The translations under genes and the position numbers were made by a program. From Streptomyces katrae (GTDB taxonomy: Bacteria > Actinomycetota > Actinomycetes > Streptomycetales > Streptomycetaceae), in assembly GCF_000966975.1 (NCBI RefSeq), contig NZ_JZWV01000345.1, forward strand, positions 1 through 17,032: a stretch of DNA of 17,032 bases, in the 5' to 3' direction. The number at the start of each line of letters is the position of its first letter. The first letter of the stretch is position 1. Shown here piece after piece: positions 1-8,202 of the stretch. The notes beneath the pieces are model-generated. The model was not told the DNA's origin. It ran no database searches and saw only the letters and a program-made list of their open reading frames with translations.

Positions 1-35
1 GCTCTCCGTCCCCGCCCAGGGGGATTCGGCCCCCC

Positions 36-69
36 GCCCACCCGCCCGCACCCGGGGAGGCGGGTGGGC
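36..69 (-). terminator. Hairpin terminator of the exopolysaccharide operon
   Basis: Perfect inverted repeat: an 11-bp stem (36-46 with 59-69; core CCCACCCGCC / GGCGGGTGGG) and a 12-nt loop. It lies about 45 nt past the stop of the flippase gene on the minus strand. There is no U tract, which is usual for actinomycete terminators. A separate 12-bp palindrome, CCCCTCGAGGGG, sits at 89-100 between the stop and this hairpin. Confidence 0.6.
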
Positions 70-114
70 AAACACCGCTCAGCCGGGACCCCTCGAGGGG
101 GCGATGGCGGGCCC

Positions 115-1326
115 TCACGCCGCCGTGGCCGCCTCCGCCTCCACCCGTACCCGCCCCACCCGGAGCCACCCCGCCGTCGCCTTCGCCGCTGAGCCCGCCG
201 CCAGGCCCCAGGCGGCGCCCGTTACGCCCCATGCCGCGTAGCCGCCCAGGAGCAGGGCCACCGACAGGAGGGAGAAGACCACCTGCAGGGACAGCGTGGC
301 CTTCGGGTTCAGTACCCGCAGGGTCAGCAGGGCGCAGGTGCCCAGCCCCATCACCGCGTACTGGGCCCCCGTCGCCGGGAGCAGCGCGGAGGCGGCCGTC
401 CAGGTGTCGCCCAGGAGGTGCCGGCCCAGCCCCTCCGGCAGGGCGTACAGCACCGCCGCCCAGCCGGCGCCGAGCAGCGCGAGGGCGGCTCCCATGGCGG
501 CCGTCAGCCGGACCATGCCCCGCTTGCCCGACGCCCGGCCCACGATCGGGGGGCCGAAGGCGTTGGCCGAGTTGAACAGCACGTTCAGCGGCCCGAACAG
601 GGTCGTCGCCCCGCGCAGCGCGCCGACCGCCAGCGGGGTCGCGAAGGCTCCCAGCCCGAGCACGGCGAGCTGGCTGGAGCCGTTGCCCACCGCGAACTCG
701 ACCACGAACCGCTGCCCGAGGTGTCCCCGCCGCAGGTACGGCCGTACGTCCGCGCGGGCGCCCCGGACGTACGGGCGCAGCAGCCACAGCCCCAGCCCCA
801 GCGCGGGCAGCGCGGACAGCCCCCAGACCAGCACCAGCCGTCCGGCCGAAGCCCCCTGCGGCTGCACGGCCAGCGCCGCGACCACGCACACCAGCCGCAG
901 CGTGTCCGCGGCCAGCGCCCGCTCGGGCACCCGCAGGGCGGAGAAGCAGTACCGCAGCCCGTCCTGGACGAGGACGAACGGCAGGACGAGCCCCAGCGCG
1001 AGGAAGGCCCACCCGGAGGGCAACACGAGCGACACCACCCCGAGCACCAGCCCGGCCACCCCCGCCGCCGCGGCGGTGAACAGCACCGACGACCGGCAGG
1101 TCACCCCCAGCCGTCCGCCCGCCTCCTTCTCCAGCACCACCGTCTGCCCGACGTACGCCATGTTCAGCCCGAGGAGCACGCTGAACGTCACGTACACCAT
1201 CGAGAAGTCGGCGAAGCCCGACGCCGAGGACAGCCGGGCGGCCAGCACCAGCACCAGGATGTTGGTGGCGCTGGAGGCGGCCTGGTCCAGGACCGAGGAG
1301 ACCGCGGCGAGGCCCCTCCGGCTCAC
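115..1326 (-). CDS. Wzx-like polysaccharide/lipid flippase family membrane protein
   Basis: This 403-residue protein is almost entirely hydrophobic, with roughly a dozen predicted membrane-spanning stretches separated by short Arg-rich loops. That pattern and length fit the MATE/Wzx (MOP) flippase superfamily, usually 400-480 residues, which flips undecaprenyl-linked glycans across the cytoplasmic membrane. The N-terminus starts with a short basic segment and enters the first membrane helix at about residue 18. The GTG start at 1326 overlaps the stop of the upstream gene by 4 nt (GTGA), implying translational coupling. It is the last gene of the operon, which also holds a Wzz/BY-kinase-like protein and a GT4 glycosyltransferase, and the context supports export of a lipid-linked saccharide. 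No polymerase (Wzy) is seen here, so it may be elsewhere. The substrate cannot be told from sequence, and the family call rests on topology plus neighbours. Confidence 0.75.
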   Translation of the reverse strand: MSRRGLAAVSSVLDQAASSATNILVLVLAARLSSASGFADFSMVYVTFSVLLGLNMAYVGQTVVLEKEAGGRLGVTCRSSVLFTAAAAGVAGLVLGVVSLVLPSGWAFLALGLVLPFVLVQDGLRYCFSALRVPERALAADTLRLVCVVAALAVQPQGASAGRLVLVWGLSALPALGLGLWLLRPYVRGARADVRPYLRRGHLGQRFVVEFAVGNGSSQLAVLGLGAFATPLAVGALRGATTLFGPLNVLFNSANAFGPPIVGRASGKRGMVRLTAAMGAALALLGAGWAAVLYALPEGLGRHLLGDTWTAASALLPATGAQYAVMGLGTCALLTLRVLNPKATLSLQVVFSLLSVALLLGGYAAWGVTGAAWGLAAGSAAKATAGWLRVGRVRVEAEAATAA

Positions 1327-3029
1327 CGCCGGCCCGTACGGACCGTGCGCAGGGCGACGGTGTCGCCGCCCTCACCCGGCGGCCGCCCGCCGGCCGCGTC
1401 CGGCGCGGGCGCCGGCGGCTGGACGGGGCCCGGTGCCGCATCCTGCCGCTTCGACTTCTGCCCCGGCAGCGGGGAGTGCAGCACCGCGCCCAGCACCGTC
1501 CCGCCGGCCCCGCTGATCAGCTCGCGGATCCGGGCCAGGTCGCTGCGGTGCACCGCACGCGGGTCGCAGACCACCAGGACCCCGTCGACGCGGTCGACGA
1601 GCGCGAGCGCGTCGGCGTACGAGAGGACCGGCGGGGCGAGCACGACCACGGTGGAGTTGGGGGAGTCGGCCTCGGAGATCAGCCGGGTGGCGCGCGGGGA
1701 GGTCAGCGCGCGGGCCACGTTGCGCACCCGGTCGCCCGGGATCAGGTCGAAGGCGCCCGACTCCCCGGCGTCCACCACCAGCTGCCGCCCGTCCGGCCAC
1801 TCGGACTCCCCGGCCCCGCCGCCGAGGAGCCCCGCCCCGCCCGGCAGCTGGCTCCAGCGCGGCCTGTCTCCGGCGTCCGTGGGGAGCTGGCTCGCCAGCA
1901 CCGGGGTGCGCAGGTCGGCCTCGATGAGCAGCACGTCCTTTCCGGTCTCGGCGAAGGACGCGGCCAGGTTCACGGCCACCGCGGCGGCCGTCTCGCTGCT
2001 GCCGCGCGGGGCGACGACCAGCAGCCGGCGCCGGTCGGCGAAGCGGGAGTCGTAGGCGAGGCGGAAGGCCACCGAGCGGTACTCCTCGGCGAGCCGCGGG
2101 TCGGCCTCGCCGGCGGCGAGCAGCGGGCCGCCGCCCGTCTTGTCCCGGGGCAGGTAGCCCAGTACCGGCGCCCGCAGGGACCGGGCCACGTCGCCCTCGG
2201 AGCGCGGGGCCGGGTCGAAGACCAGCCGTACCCAGGCGGCGAGCAGGCCGAGGGCCAGGCCGGTGGCCGCGCCGAGGGCGAGGGACATGGGGATGCCCGG
2301 CCCGTCGGGGGCGCTGGGCGGGGCGGCCGGGCTGGTGATCCGGCCGGGGGTCATGTCCAGGGCCTGGAGCTTGGTGATGTTGTTGTTGAGGGTGTTGACC
2401 TTGCTCTGGAGGTCGGTCTTGGAGCCCAGGGCCGCGTCGCGGGCGGCGCCCGCCGGCATGGCGTTGATCTGCTTGGCCAGGTCGTCGAGCTGCTTGGCGA
2501 CGGGGTCGCGCTGGTCCTCGTACCCCTTGACCATCTTGGTGCGGGTGACGTCGAGGGCCTCCTGCCGCTTGAACAGGTAGGCCTCGGCCATCCCGTTCGC
2601 CCGCTTGGCGGCCTCCTTGGGGGAGGAGGCGGTGTAGGTGAAGCGGAGCACCATCGTCTGCGGCGGGTTGGTCACCTGGAGGCCGCGGCGCAGCGCCGCG
2701 ACGTCCTTGTCGGCGATCCCGAGCTTCTTCGCCGCCTGCTCGGCTATGGAGCTGGAGAGGGCGACCTGCCGCTCGGAGCCGATGTTGATGGCCTTGTCGG
2801 GCGCCAGGCTCGGGTTGAACGGGTCGTCGGTGGGGGCGCGCAGCACCACGTCCGCGACGGACACGTAGGTGTCGGCGGTGGATATGCCGAGGTAGACGCC
2901 GCCCAGCAGGCCTACGGCCAGGCCGGCGCCGAGCAGCCGGCGGTAGCGCAGCAGCTGCTTGAACTGGTCCCTGAGCAGGTCCGGTTCGTCCTCGGGCGGG
3001 GCCGCTGCCGGGCGGTTCGTCTCGGTCAC
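1323..3029 (-). CDS. Wzz-type chain-length protein fused to a degenerate BY-kinase domain
   Basis: This 568-residue protein has the layout of actinobacterial and Gram-positive polysaccharide co-polymerases. It has a cytoplasmic N-terminus, a first membrane helix (about 31-50), an extracytoplasmic Wzz region with helical, coiled-coil-prone segments (about 55-240), a second membrane helix (about 246-270), then a cytoplasmic bacterial-tyrosine-kinase-like ATPase domain (about 280-520). The position equivalent to Walker A reads APRGSSETAAAV (340-351), where active BY-kinases have a GEGKT/S-type loop. The lysine is missing, with Glu in its place. The A' region VLLIEADLRTP (366-376) is kept, with Glu in place of the usual first Asp. 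The Pro/Gly-rich C-terminus has no tyrosine cluster. I infer a scaffold or chain-length role without kinase activity. The GTG start at 3029 overlaps the glycosyltransferase stop by 4 nt, and its stop overlaps the flippase start. Confidence 0.8.
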   Translation of the reverse strand: MTETNRPAAAPPEDEPDLLRDQFKQLLRYRRLLGAGLAVGLLGGVYLGISTADTYVSVADVVLRAPTDDPFNPSLAPDKAINIGSERQVALSSSIAEQAAKKLGIADKDVAALRRGLQVTNPPQTMVLRFTYTASSPKEAAKRANGMAEAYLFKRQEALDVTRTKMVKGYEDQRDPVAKQLDDLAKQINAMPAGAARDAALGSKTDLQSKVNTLNNNITKLQALDMTPGRITSPAAPPSAPDGPGIPMSLALGAATGLALGLLAAWVRLVFDPAPRSEGDVARSLRAPVLGYLPRDKTGGGPLLAAGEADPRLAEEYRSVAFRLAYDSRFADRRRLLVVAPRGSSETAAAVAVNLAASFAETGKDVLLIEADLRTPVLASQLPTDAGDRPRWSQLPGGAGLLGGGAGESEWPDGRQLVVDAGESGAFDLIPGDRVRNVARALTSPRATRLISEADSPNSTVVVLAPPVLSYADALALVDRVDGVLVVCDPRAVHRSDLARIRELISGAGGTVLGAVLHSPLPGQKSKRQDAAPGPVQPPAPAPDAAGGRPPGEGGDTVALRTVRTGRR

Positions 3030-4261
3030 GACTGGGGACCCCCAAGTGCTTCGTCGATCAGTGCGTCGATGCGGGCCAGGCCCGCCTCACGGCTCAGGTG
3101 GGCCGCCACGTGGACGGGTCCGGCCGCGCCCAGCGCGTCCGCGCCCTCGGGGTCCTCCGCCAGGGCCCGGACGGCCCCCAGCAGGGCCTCGGGGTCCTCC
3201 GGCGGTACGAGCACCCCGGCGCCCGAACGTTCCACCTCCTGGGCGGTCCCGCCCTGCGCCGCGACGGAGGCGACGACGGGCCGGCCGGCCTGGAAGTAGG
3301 AGGTGAGCTTGGACGGAACGCTCATGTCCAGCACGGCCGCGTGCTGCGTGACCGCGAGCACGTCCGCCGCGGCGAGGATATCCGGGAACTCTCCGTCGGC
3401 GGCAGGGGGGATGATCTCCAGGTTGGGGACGTCTGCGGCGAGGGCGGCGAGGGCCGCGCGCTGGCTTCCGTCGCCCATCAGGACGAAGCGGACGCGGGGG
3501 TCGAGCCGGGCGGCGCCGACGAGTACTTCGAGGCCCTGCTTGAGGCCCATGTTGCCGGAGTGCAGGACGACGGTCTGGTCCGGGGCCCAGCCCAGGTGGT
3601 GGCGGGTCTCGCCGCGCGGCTTGGTGGGGCCGGGCACGTGCGACCAGTTGGGCACCACGCGGATCCGCTGGGGGTCCACGCCCATGCCGACGACCCGGTC
3701 CACGAAGGTTTCGTGGATGACGCCGACCAGGGCGGCCCGCTTGAGCGCGTACGCCTCCGCCCGGCCGGCGAGGGCGGCCGCCTTGTCGCCGCCGCTGATC
3801 CCGCTCTGCGCGGCCGCGGCCCCCATCAGGTCCTGGACCACGGGGACGAACGGGACCTTCCAGCGGGCGGCGAGCCGTGCGGCGAGCACCCCGCCGGCCA
3901 GGCTGGGCATCTGGGCCATCACCGCGTGCGGGCGCGGCATCCGGGGCGGGGCCACCGCCCCGTGCAGCAGAATCGATCCTTCGAACAGGGCCCGCTTCAC
4001 GGCGGTCTGATGGGCCGGCACGGTGTGCGCACGCCGGTGCACGGTGACCCCCGCGCGCCGCTCCGTGCGCCGCAGCGCCCCCTTGTACTCGGGTTCGAGG
4101 GACCAGGCCGGATAGTGGGGCATACCCGCCAGGACGTGGGTGTCATGGCCCGAACTCGCCCAGTGCTCCGCGATCTGGGTGGCGTACGGGCCGATGCCCG
4201 CGTGCTCCGGGGCGTAGTTGGTGGAAACCAGCAGCAGCCGCCGGTGGCCGGATGTGGACAC
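3026..4261 (-). CDS. GT4-family glycosyltransferase (WcaI-like)
   Basis: GT-B fold retaining glycosyltransferase, 411 residues. The N-terminal Rossmann domain opens with LLLVSTNYAPEHAGIGPYA and carries HTHVLAGMPHYPAW soon after, both typical of the WcaI/GT4 group. The C-terminal donor-binding half has VVLHSGNMGLKQGLE and PSKLTSYFQAGRPVVASVA followed by the acidic EVERSGAGVLVPPED stretch of the family's E-x7-E region. It is cytosolic or membrane-peripheral and probably adds a sugar to a lipid-linked oligosaccharide. I chose the GTG at 4261 because a purine-rich GGGGAC lies 7 nt upstream. The longer form from GTG 4294 would translate this ribosome-binding region (QGRRGRS) and would begin upstream of the start point implied by the TAGGGT box at 4298-4303. 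First gene of the operon, coupled to the next through a GTGA overlap. Sugar and acceptor are unknown. Confidence 0.85.
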   Translation of the reverse strand: MSTSGHRRLLLVSTNYAPEHAGIGPYATQIAEHWASSGHDTHVLAGMPHYPAWSLEPEYKGALRRTERRAGVTVHRRAHTVPAHQTAVKRALFEGSILLHGAVAPPRMPRPHAVMAQMPSLAGGVLAARLAARWKVPFVPVVQDLMGAAAAQSGISGGDKAAALAGRAEAYALKRAALVGVIHETFVDRVVGMGVDPQRIRVVPNWSHVPGPTKPRGETRHHLGWAPDQTVVLHSGNMGLKQGLEVLVGAARLDPRVRFVLMGDGSQRAALAALAADVPNLEIIPPAADGEFPDILAAADVLAVTQHAAVLDMSVPSKLTSYFQAGRPVVASVAAQGGTAQEVERSGAGVLVPPEDPEALLGAVRALAEDPEGADALGAAGPVHVAAHLSREAGLARIDALIDEALGGPQS

Positions 4262-4297
4262 TGAACGTCCCCTTCTCCCCTGGATGATGCGCACGTC

Positions 4298-4303
4298 ACC
4301 CTA
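4298..4303 (-). promoter_or_regulatory. Possible HrdB-type -10 box of the exopolysaccharide operon
   Basis: Read on the minus strand this is TAGGGT, a good match to the Streptomyces housekeeping -10 consensus (TAGRRT). The -35 region 17-18 nt upstream (TTCCAC/TCCACA) is poor. Transcription would start near 4290, consistent with translation from GTG 4261. Assigned by position and motif only. Confidence 0.35.
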
Positions 4304-4387
4304 TGCGTTCACCGGCAGCGTGTGGAACGTGCGCGCTATTGTCTGCTAATCCGCCGCGCCGGGGGGCGCGGCCCTGGGGGGTAACTG

Positions 4388-4909
4388 ATGACGGAGCACC
4401 ACATGTCCGATGCCGCGCCGTCCGCGCGCCGGCCGTACCGGGTCGGCTACGCCCCCGGTGCCTACGACCTGTTCCACATAGGCCACCTCAACATCCTCCG
4501 GCACGCCCGCAGCCAGTGCGACTACCTGGTGGCCGGCGTGGTCTCGGACGAGATGGCCGAACTGGCCAAGGGGCGCCGCCCGATGATCCCGCTGGTCGAG
4601 CGGCTGGAGATCGTCCGCAGCGTCAAGTACGTGGACGCCGCCTTCGTCGAGACGGTCCCGGACAAGGTGGAGACCTGGAAGCAGGTCCGCTTCGACGTCA
4701 TCTTCAAGGGCGACGACTGGCGGGGGACGCCCAAGGGGGACAAGCTGGAACGGGACTTCGCCGCCCACGGGGTCGACGTCGTCTACTTCCCCTACACCGT
4801 GCACACCTCCAGCACCCAGCTGCGCCGGGCCCTGGACGTGCTCGCCCAGCCGCAGGCGGTGCCCCTGCACCAGCCGCCGGCCGAGCCCCTCACCGCCGAA
4901 CGGCGCTGA
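4388..4909 (+). CDS. Cytidylyltransferase-like protein (TagD/glycerol-3-phosphate cytidylyltransferase family)
   Basis: Single-domain nucleotidyltransferase of 173 residues with the family's opening GYAPGAYDLFHIGHLNILRHA. The HxGH signature is HIGH at residues 30-33. The second family element, usually RTxGISTT in TagD, is present in changed form as HTSSTQLR near residue 140. Enzymes of this family join CTP with a phospho-alcohol such as glycerol 3-phosphate, giving a CDP-alcohol and pyrophosphate in the cytosol. The altered second motif leaves the alcohol open. The start at 4388 is supported by GGGGGG 6-7 nt upstream; ATG 4403 is an in-frame alternative. The gene diverges from the exopolysaccharide operon. 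Its 3' end overlaps that of a CDP-alcohol phosphatidyltransferase on the other strand by 20 nt, and that enzyme is a natural consumer of its product. Confidence 0.85.
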   Translation: MTEHHMSDAAPSARRPYRVGYAPGAYDLFHIGHLNILRHARSQCDYLVAGVVSDEMAELAKGRRPMIPLVERLEIVRSVKYVDAAFVETVPDKVETWKQVRFDVIFKGDDWRGTPKGDKLERDFAAHGVDVVYFPYTVHTSSTQLRRALDVLAQPQAVPLHQPPAEPLTAERR

Positions 4910-5612
4910 GCTCCCGGAACCATTTCGCCAGGAACGCCAGCAGGAACAGCGCGGCGACCGCGCCCAGCCCCGCGTACGCCCAGCGGAACAGCGTCCCGCC
5001 GCCCAGCAGCAGGAACACCAGGCAGAACACCCCGTAGTCCACGGGGAGCAGCGCCACCGCGCGCAGGGTCGACGGCGCGGGCGCGGGGCTCCCCGGGGCG
5101 GCCTTGGGCTTGAGCTTCTCGGTGAGCAGCCCGCCGAAGAAGGTCACCACCGCGGCGAACTGGAAGCCCAGCGGCACCAGCAGCCAGCCGTCCGAGCCCG
5201 TGCCGTACGCGTCGGGGAAGCGGTGGAAGGCGATGAGCACGCAGGCGTGCAGCGCGGTCAGCTTGGCGGCGTCCACGACGTGGTCCAGCCATTCGCCCGC
5301 CGCGCTGCCGCCCCCGCGCAGCCGGGCCAGCTGCCCGTCGGCGGAGTCGAAGGCGAAGCCGACCGCGAGCGCGGCCCACACGGCGACCCCCAGCCCCCAC
5401 GAGGGCGTGACCAGGGCGACCGCCGCCACGGCCGCGAAGCTGAACGCGGCGCTGACCAGCGTGACCTGGTTGGGGGTCAGTCCCAGCGCGTACGAGCCGG
5501 CGGCCAGGTACCGCCCGGCGGGCCGGTTGACGAACCGGGAGTAGAGCGACACGCCCTTCGCCGACTTCTGCGCCCCGCGCAGCTCCCGCAGCGCAGTCCC
5601 CACCCTCGACAT
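4890..5612 (-). CDS. CDP-alcohol phosphatidyltransferase family membrane protein
   Basis: Integral membrane enzyme of 240 residues that moves a phosphoryl-alcohol or phosphatidyl group from a CDP-activated donor to an alcohol acceptor. The complete signature D-x2-D-G-x2-A-R-x8-G-x3-D-x3-D is visible: DSADGQLAR, then GEWLDHVVD, with acidic residues at 89, 92, 110 and 114 of this start. It is followed by several membrane helices and a Lys/Arg end. I chose ATG 5612 because GGGAG lies 5 nt upstream. ATG 5636 would add MDTRTGVR and has no clear ribosome-binding site. It is encoded tail to tail with the cytidylyltransferase, overlapping by 20 nt. The pair suggests synthesis and use of one CDP-alcohol. 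The segment TPNQVTLVS is also typical of the family. The acceptor is not predictable; phospholipid synthesis and glycan decoration are both possible. Confidence 0.88.
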   Translation of the reverse strand: MSRVGTALRELRGAQKSAKGVSLYSRFVNRPAGRYLAAGSYALGLTPNQVTLVSAAFSFAAVAAVALVTPSWGLGVAVWAALAVGFAFDSADGQLARLRGGGSAAGEWLDHVVDAAKLTALHACVLIAFHRFPDAYGTGSDGWLLVPLGFQFAAVVTFFGGLLTEKLKPKAAPGSPAPAPSTLRAVALLPVDYGVFCLVFLLLGGGTLFRWAYAGLGAVAALFLLAFLAKWFRELSAVRR

Positions 5613-5719
5613 GCGTACTCCCGTTCGTGTGTCCATGTGTTCGTATGTTCACCGAAAGGGCACATCATCGCAGGGCGAACGCAGCCTTCCGCTCCGGCTG
5701 CCCACGGGCGCACGGAACC

Positions 5720-5737
5720 GGGCCGCCCCCCCGGCCC
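5720..5737 (-). terminator. Weak hairpin after glgX
   Basis: GGGCCG and CGGCCC form a 6-bp GC stem around a six-C loop, just past the glgX stop at 5751 on the minus strand. The stem is short for a terminator. The remaining sequence between 5637 and 5750 shows no other clear signal. Confidence 0.28.
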
Positions 5738-5750
5738 CCAGCCCGGCGCC

Positions 5751-8036
5751 TCAGCCCGCCACCCGCAGCAGCAGCACCGACCGGGCCGGCACCGTCAGCG
5801 GCTGCCCGCCCCGGTGCCGGGTCCCGGGCGCGGCCTCCTGCTCCTCCCGCGAGGTGTCCAGGACGAGGTCGTACTCCCCGGCCCACGGCGGCCCCGGCAG
5901 CACCCACTCCACCGGCCGGTCCCCGGAGTGCAGCAGCGCCAGGAAGCTGTCGTCCGTCACCTGCCGGCCCCGCTCGTCCCGCCCAGGGATGTCCCGCCCC
6001 GACAGGTAGAGCCCCACCGCGGCCGCCGGCGCGTACCAGTCCCGCTCCGTCATCTCCGCCCCGGCCGGGGTGAACCAGGCCAGGTCCCGCAGCCCGTCCG
6101 AGCCCTGGGCCCGCCCCGAGAAGAAGGCCCGCCGGCGCAGCACCGGATGGGACCGCCGCAGCGCCACCAGCCGCCGGGCCAGCGCGAACAGCCCGCTCCA
6201 CGCCGGATCGTCCAGCAGTGACCAGTCCACCCAGCCCGTCTCGTTGTCCTGGCAGTACGCGTTGTTGTTGCCGCCCTGGGTCCGCCCGAACTCGTCCCCC
6301 GCCACCAGCATCGGCACGCCCGTCGACAGCAGCAGCGTGGTCAGCAGGTTCCGCAGCTGCCGCCGGCGCAGCGCCCCGATCCGCGGATCGTCGGTCTCGC
6401 CCTCCGTCCCGCAGTTCCACGAGCGGTTGTCGTTGGTGCCGTCCCGGTTGGCCTCGCCGTTCTCCTCGTTGTGCTTGCGCTCGTACGACACCAGGTCGCG
6501 CAGGGTGAACCCGTCGTGCGCCGTCACGAAGTTCACCGAGGCGTACGGCCGCCGCCCGCCCCAGGCGTACAGGTCGCTCGACCCCGACAGCCGGTACCCC
6601 AGGTCCCGTACGTCGGGCAGCGCGCCCCTCCAGAAGTCCCGCACCGCGTCGCGGTAGCGGTCGTTCCACTCCGTCCACAGGGGCGGGAACGCCCCCACCT
6701 GGTAGCCGCCCGAGCCCACGTCCCACGGCTCCGCGATCAGCTTCACCCGCCGCAGCACCGGGTCCTGGGCGATCACCGCGAGGAACGGGGAGAGCATGTC
6801 GACGTCGTGCATCGACCGGGCCAGCGCCGCCGCCAGGTCGAAGCGGAAGCCGTCCACCCCCATCTCCGTGACCCAGTAGCGCAGCGAATCGGTGATCAGG
6901 CGCAGCACGTGCGGCCGCCCCGCGTGCAGGGTGTTCCCGCAGCCCGTGTAGTCGGCGTAACGGCGCTGGTCGGACTGGAGCCGGTAGTAGCCCCGGTTGT
7001 CGACGCCGCGCAGCGACAGGGTCGGGCCCAGCTCGCCCGCCTCCGCCGTGTGGTTGTAGACCACGTCGAGGATGACCTCGATCCCGGCGGCGTGCAGGGC
7101 CCGCACCATCCGCTTGAACTCGCCGACCTGCTGCCCGGCCGTCCCGCTCGCCGAGTACCCGGCGTGCGGGGCGAAGTAGCCGACCGAGTTGTAGCCCCAG
7201 TAGTTGCGCAGCCCCCGCCGCAGCAGGTGGTCCTCGTGCGCGAACTGGTGCACCGGCAGCAGCTCCACCGCCGTCACCCCCAGCTTCACCAGGTGCTCCA
7301 CCGCCGCCGGGTGCGCCAGCCCCGCGTACGTGCCGCGCAGCTCCTCGGGAACACCCGGATGGCGCATGGTGAACCCGCGCACGTTTAGCTCGTAGATCAC
7401 CGAATCGGCCCAGGGCGTCTTCGGCCGGACGTCGTCCGCCCAGTCGTCGTCATCGTGGACGACCACCCCCTTCGGGACGAACGGCGCCGAGTCCCGGTCG
7501 TCGCGCACGGTGTCCGCGATGTACTGCTGCGGCCAGTCCCGGACGTGCCCGTACACCTCCGGGGGCAGCGAGAACTCCCCGTCCACGGCCCGCGCGTACG
7601 GGTCCAGCAGCAGCTTCGCCGGGTTGTACCGGGCCCCCGTCCAGGGGTCCCAGCGCCCGTGCACCCGGAACCCGTACCGCTGCCCGGGCCGCACCCCCGG
7701 CACGAACCCGTGCCAGATCTCGTGCGTCAGCTCGGCCAGGGTGCAGCGGGTCTCCGTGCCCAGGGCGTCGAACAGGCACAGCTCCACCGCCTCCGCGGCC
7801 GGTGCCCACAGCGCGAAGTTGGTGCCCGCCACCCCGTCGGGGCCCAGGTGGAAGCGGGCCCCCAGCGGGTGCGAGGACCCGGGCCACACCGGTGGCCCCG
7901 GGTGCGCGGCCGCCCGTAACACCCGGGCCTGGACCCGCTCCCGTACGGCGTCCATGTCGGGGCCGCCCCGCGGGGCGGCCCCGGTGGTTCCGCTGGTGGC
8001 GGTATCCACCGCCTCTTGCTCGGCTGCGCTCGACAC
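5751..8036 (-). CDS. glgX: Glycogen debranching enzyme GlgX (GH13, CBM48)
   Basis: This 761-residue protein has the full layout of GlgX/isoamylase-type enzymes. After a roughly 50-residue Ala/Gly-rich extension comes a CBM48 module (GTNFALWAPAAEAVELCLFD, about 70-150), a (beta/alpha)8 GH13 barrel (about 210-620) and a C-terminal beta domain. Catalytic residues fall in the expected motifs: nucleophile Asp400 (DGFRFDLA), acid/base Glu436 (LIAEPWDVG) and transition-state Asp508 (FVTAHDGFT). The first GH13 motif is VILDVVYNHTAE. The enzyme hydrolyses alpha-1,6 branches of limit glycogen in the cytosol. The GTG start at 8036 has GGAGG 7-8 nt upstream. It is divergent from the first L,D-transpeptidase gene, and no other glycogen gene is in the window. 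The N-terminal extension is poorly conserved in character, so ATG at residue 28 (MDAVRERV) cannot be excluded. Confidence 0.95.
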   Translation of the reverse strand: MSSAAEQEAVDTATSGTTGAAPRGGPDMDAVRERVQARVLRAAAHPGPPVWPGSSHPLGARFHLGPDGVAGTNFALWAPAAEAVELCLFDALGTETRCTLAELTHEIWHGFVPGVRPGQRYGFRVHGRWDPWTGARYNPAKLLLDPYARAVDGEFSLPPEVYGHVRDWPQQYIADTVRDDRDSAPFVPKGVVVHDDDDWADDVRPKTPWADSVIYELNVRGFTMRHPGVPEELRGTYAGLAHPAAVEHLVKLGVTAVELLPVHQFAHEDHLLRRGLRNYWGYNSVGYFAPHAGYSASGTAGQQVGEFKRMVRALHAAGIEVILDVVYNHTAEAGELGPTLSLRGVDNRGYYRLQSDQRRYADYTGCGNTLHAGRPHVLRLITDSLRYWVTEMGVDGFRFDLAAALARSMHDVDMLSPFLAVIAQDPVLRRVKLIAEPWDVGSGGYQVGAFPPLWTEWNDRYRDAVRDFWRGALPDVRDLGYRLSGSSDLYAWGGRRPYASVNFVTAHDGFTLRDLVSYERKHNEENGEANRDGTNDNRSWNCGTEGETDDPRIGALRRRQLRNLLTTLLLSTGVPMLVAGDEFGRTQGGNNNAYCQDNETGWVDWSLLDDPAWSGLFALARRLVALRRSHPVLRRRAFFSGRAQGSDGLRDLAWFTPAGAEMTERDWYAPAAAVGLYLSGRDIPGRDERGRQVTDDSFLALLHSGDRPVEWVLPGPPWAGEYDLVLDTSREEQEAAPGTRHRGGQPLTVPARSVLLLRVAG

Positions 8037-8202
8037 TGCCCGCCTCCACGGCTCCTGGGTACCGGCGGGGGGAGTGCGGCCCGGCGTCCCGGCCAGGGCC
8101 CGCCCCCGTCTGGTCCTTCACACTGTTCTGCCCGGACTGCCGTACCCGGAACGTGTCCGGCCCCCACGTTTCCCCCGGAGGGCCCCCGTCGTTGGACGGG
8201 AC

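Noticed and set aside
418..3299. Long plus-strand open frames opposite the exopolysaccharide operon
   Set aside because: Their composition (Arg/Pro/Gln/Gly/His-rich, no recognisable domain) is that of antisense frames in high-GC DNA, while the minus strand encodes clear family motifs.
7510..8202. Upstream extension of the first L,D-transpeptidase frame
   Set aside because: It runs antisense through glgX and would place 230 residues before a clean lipoprotein signal peptide.
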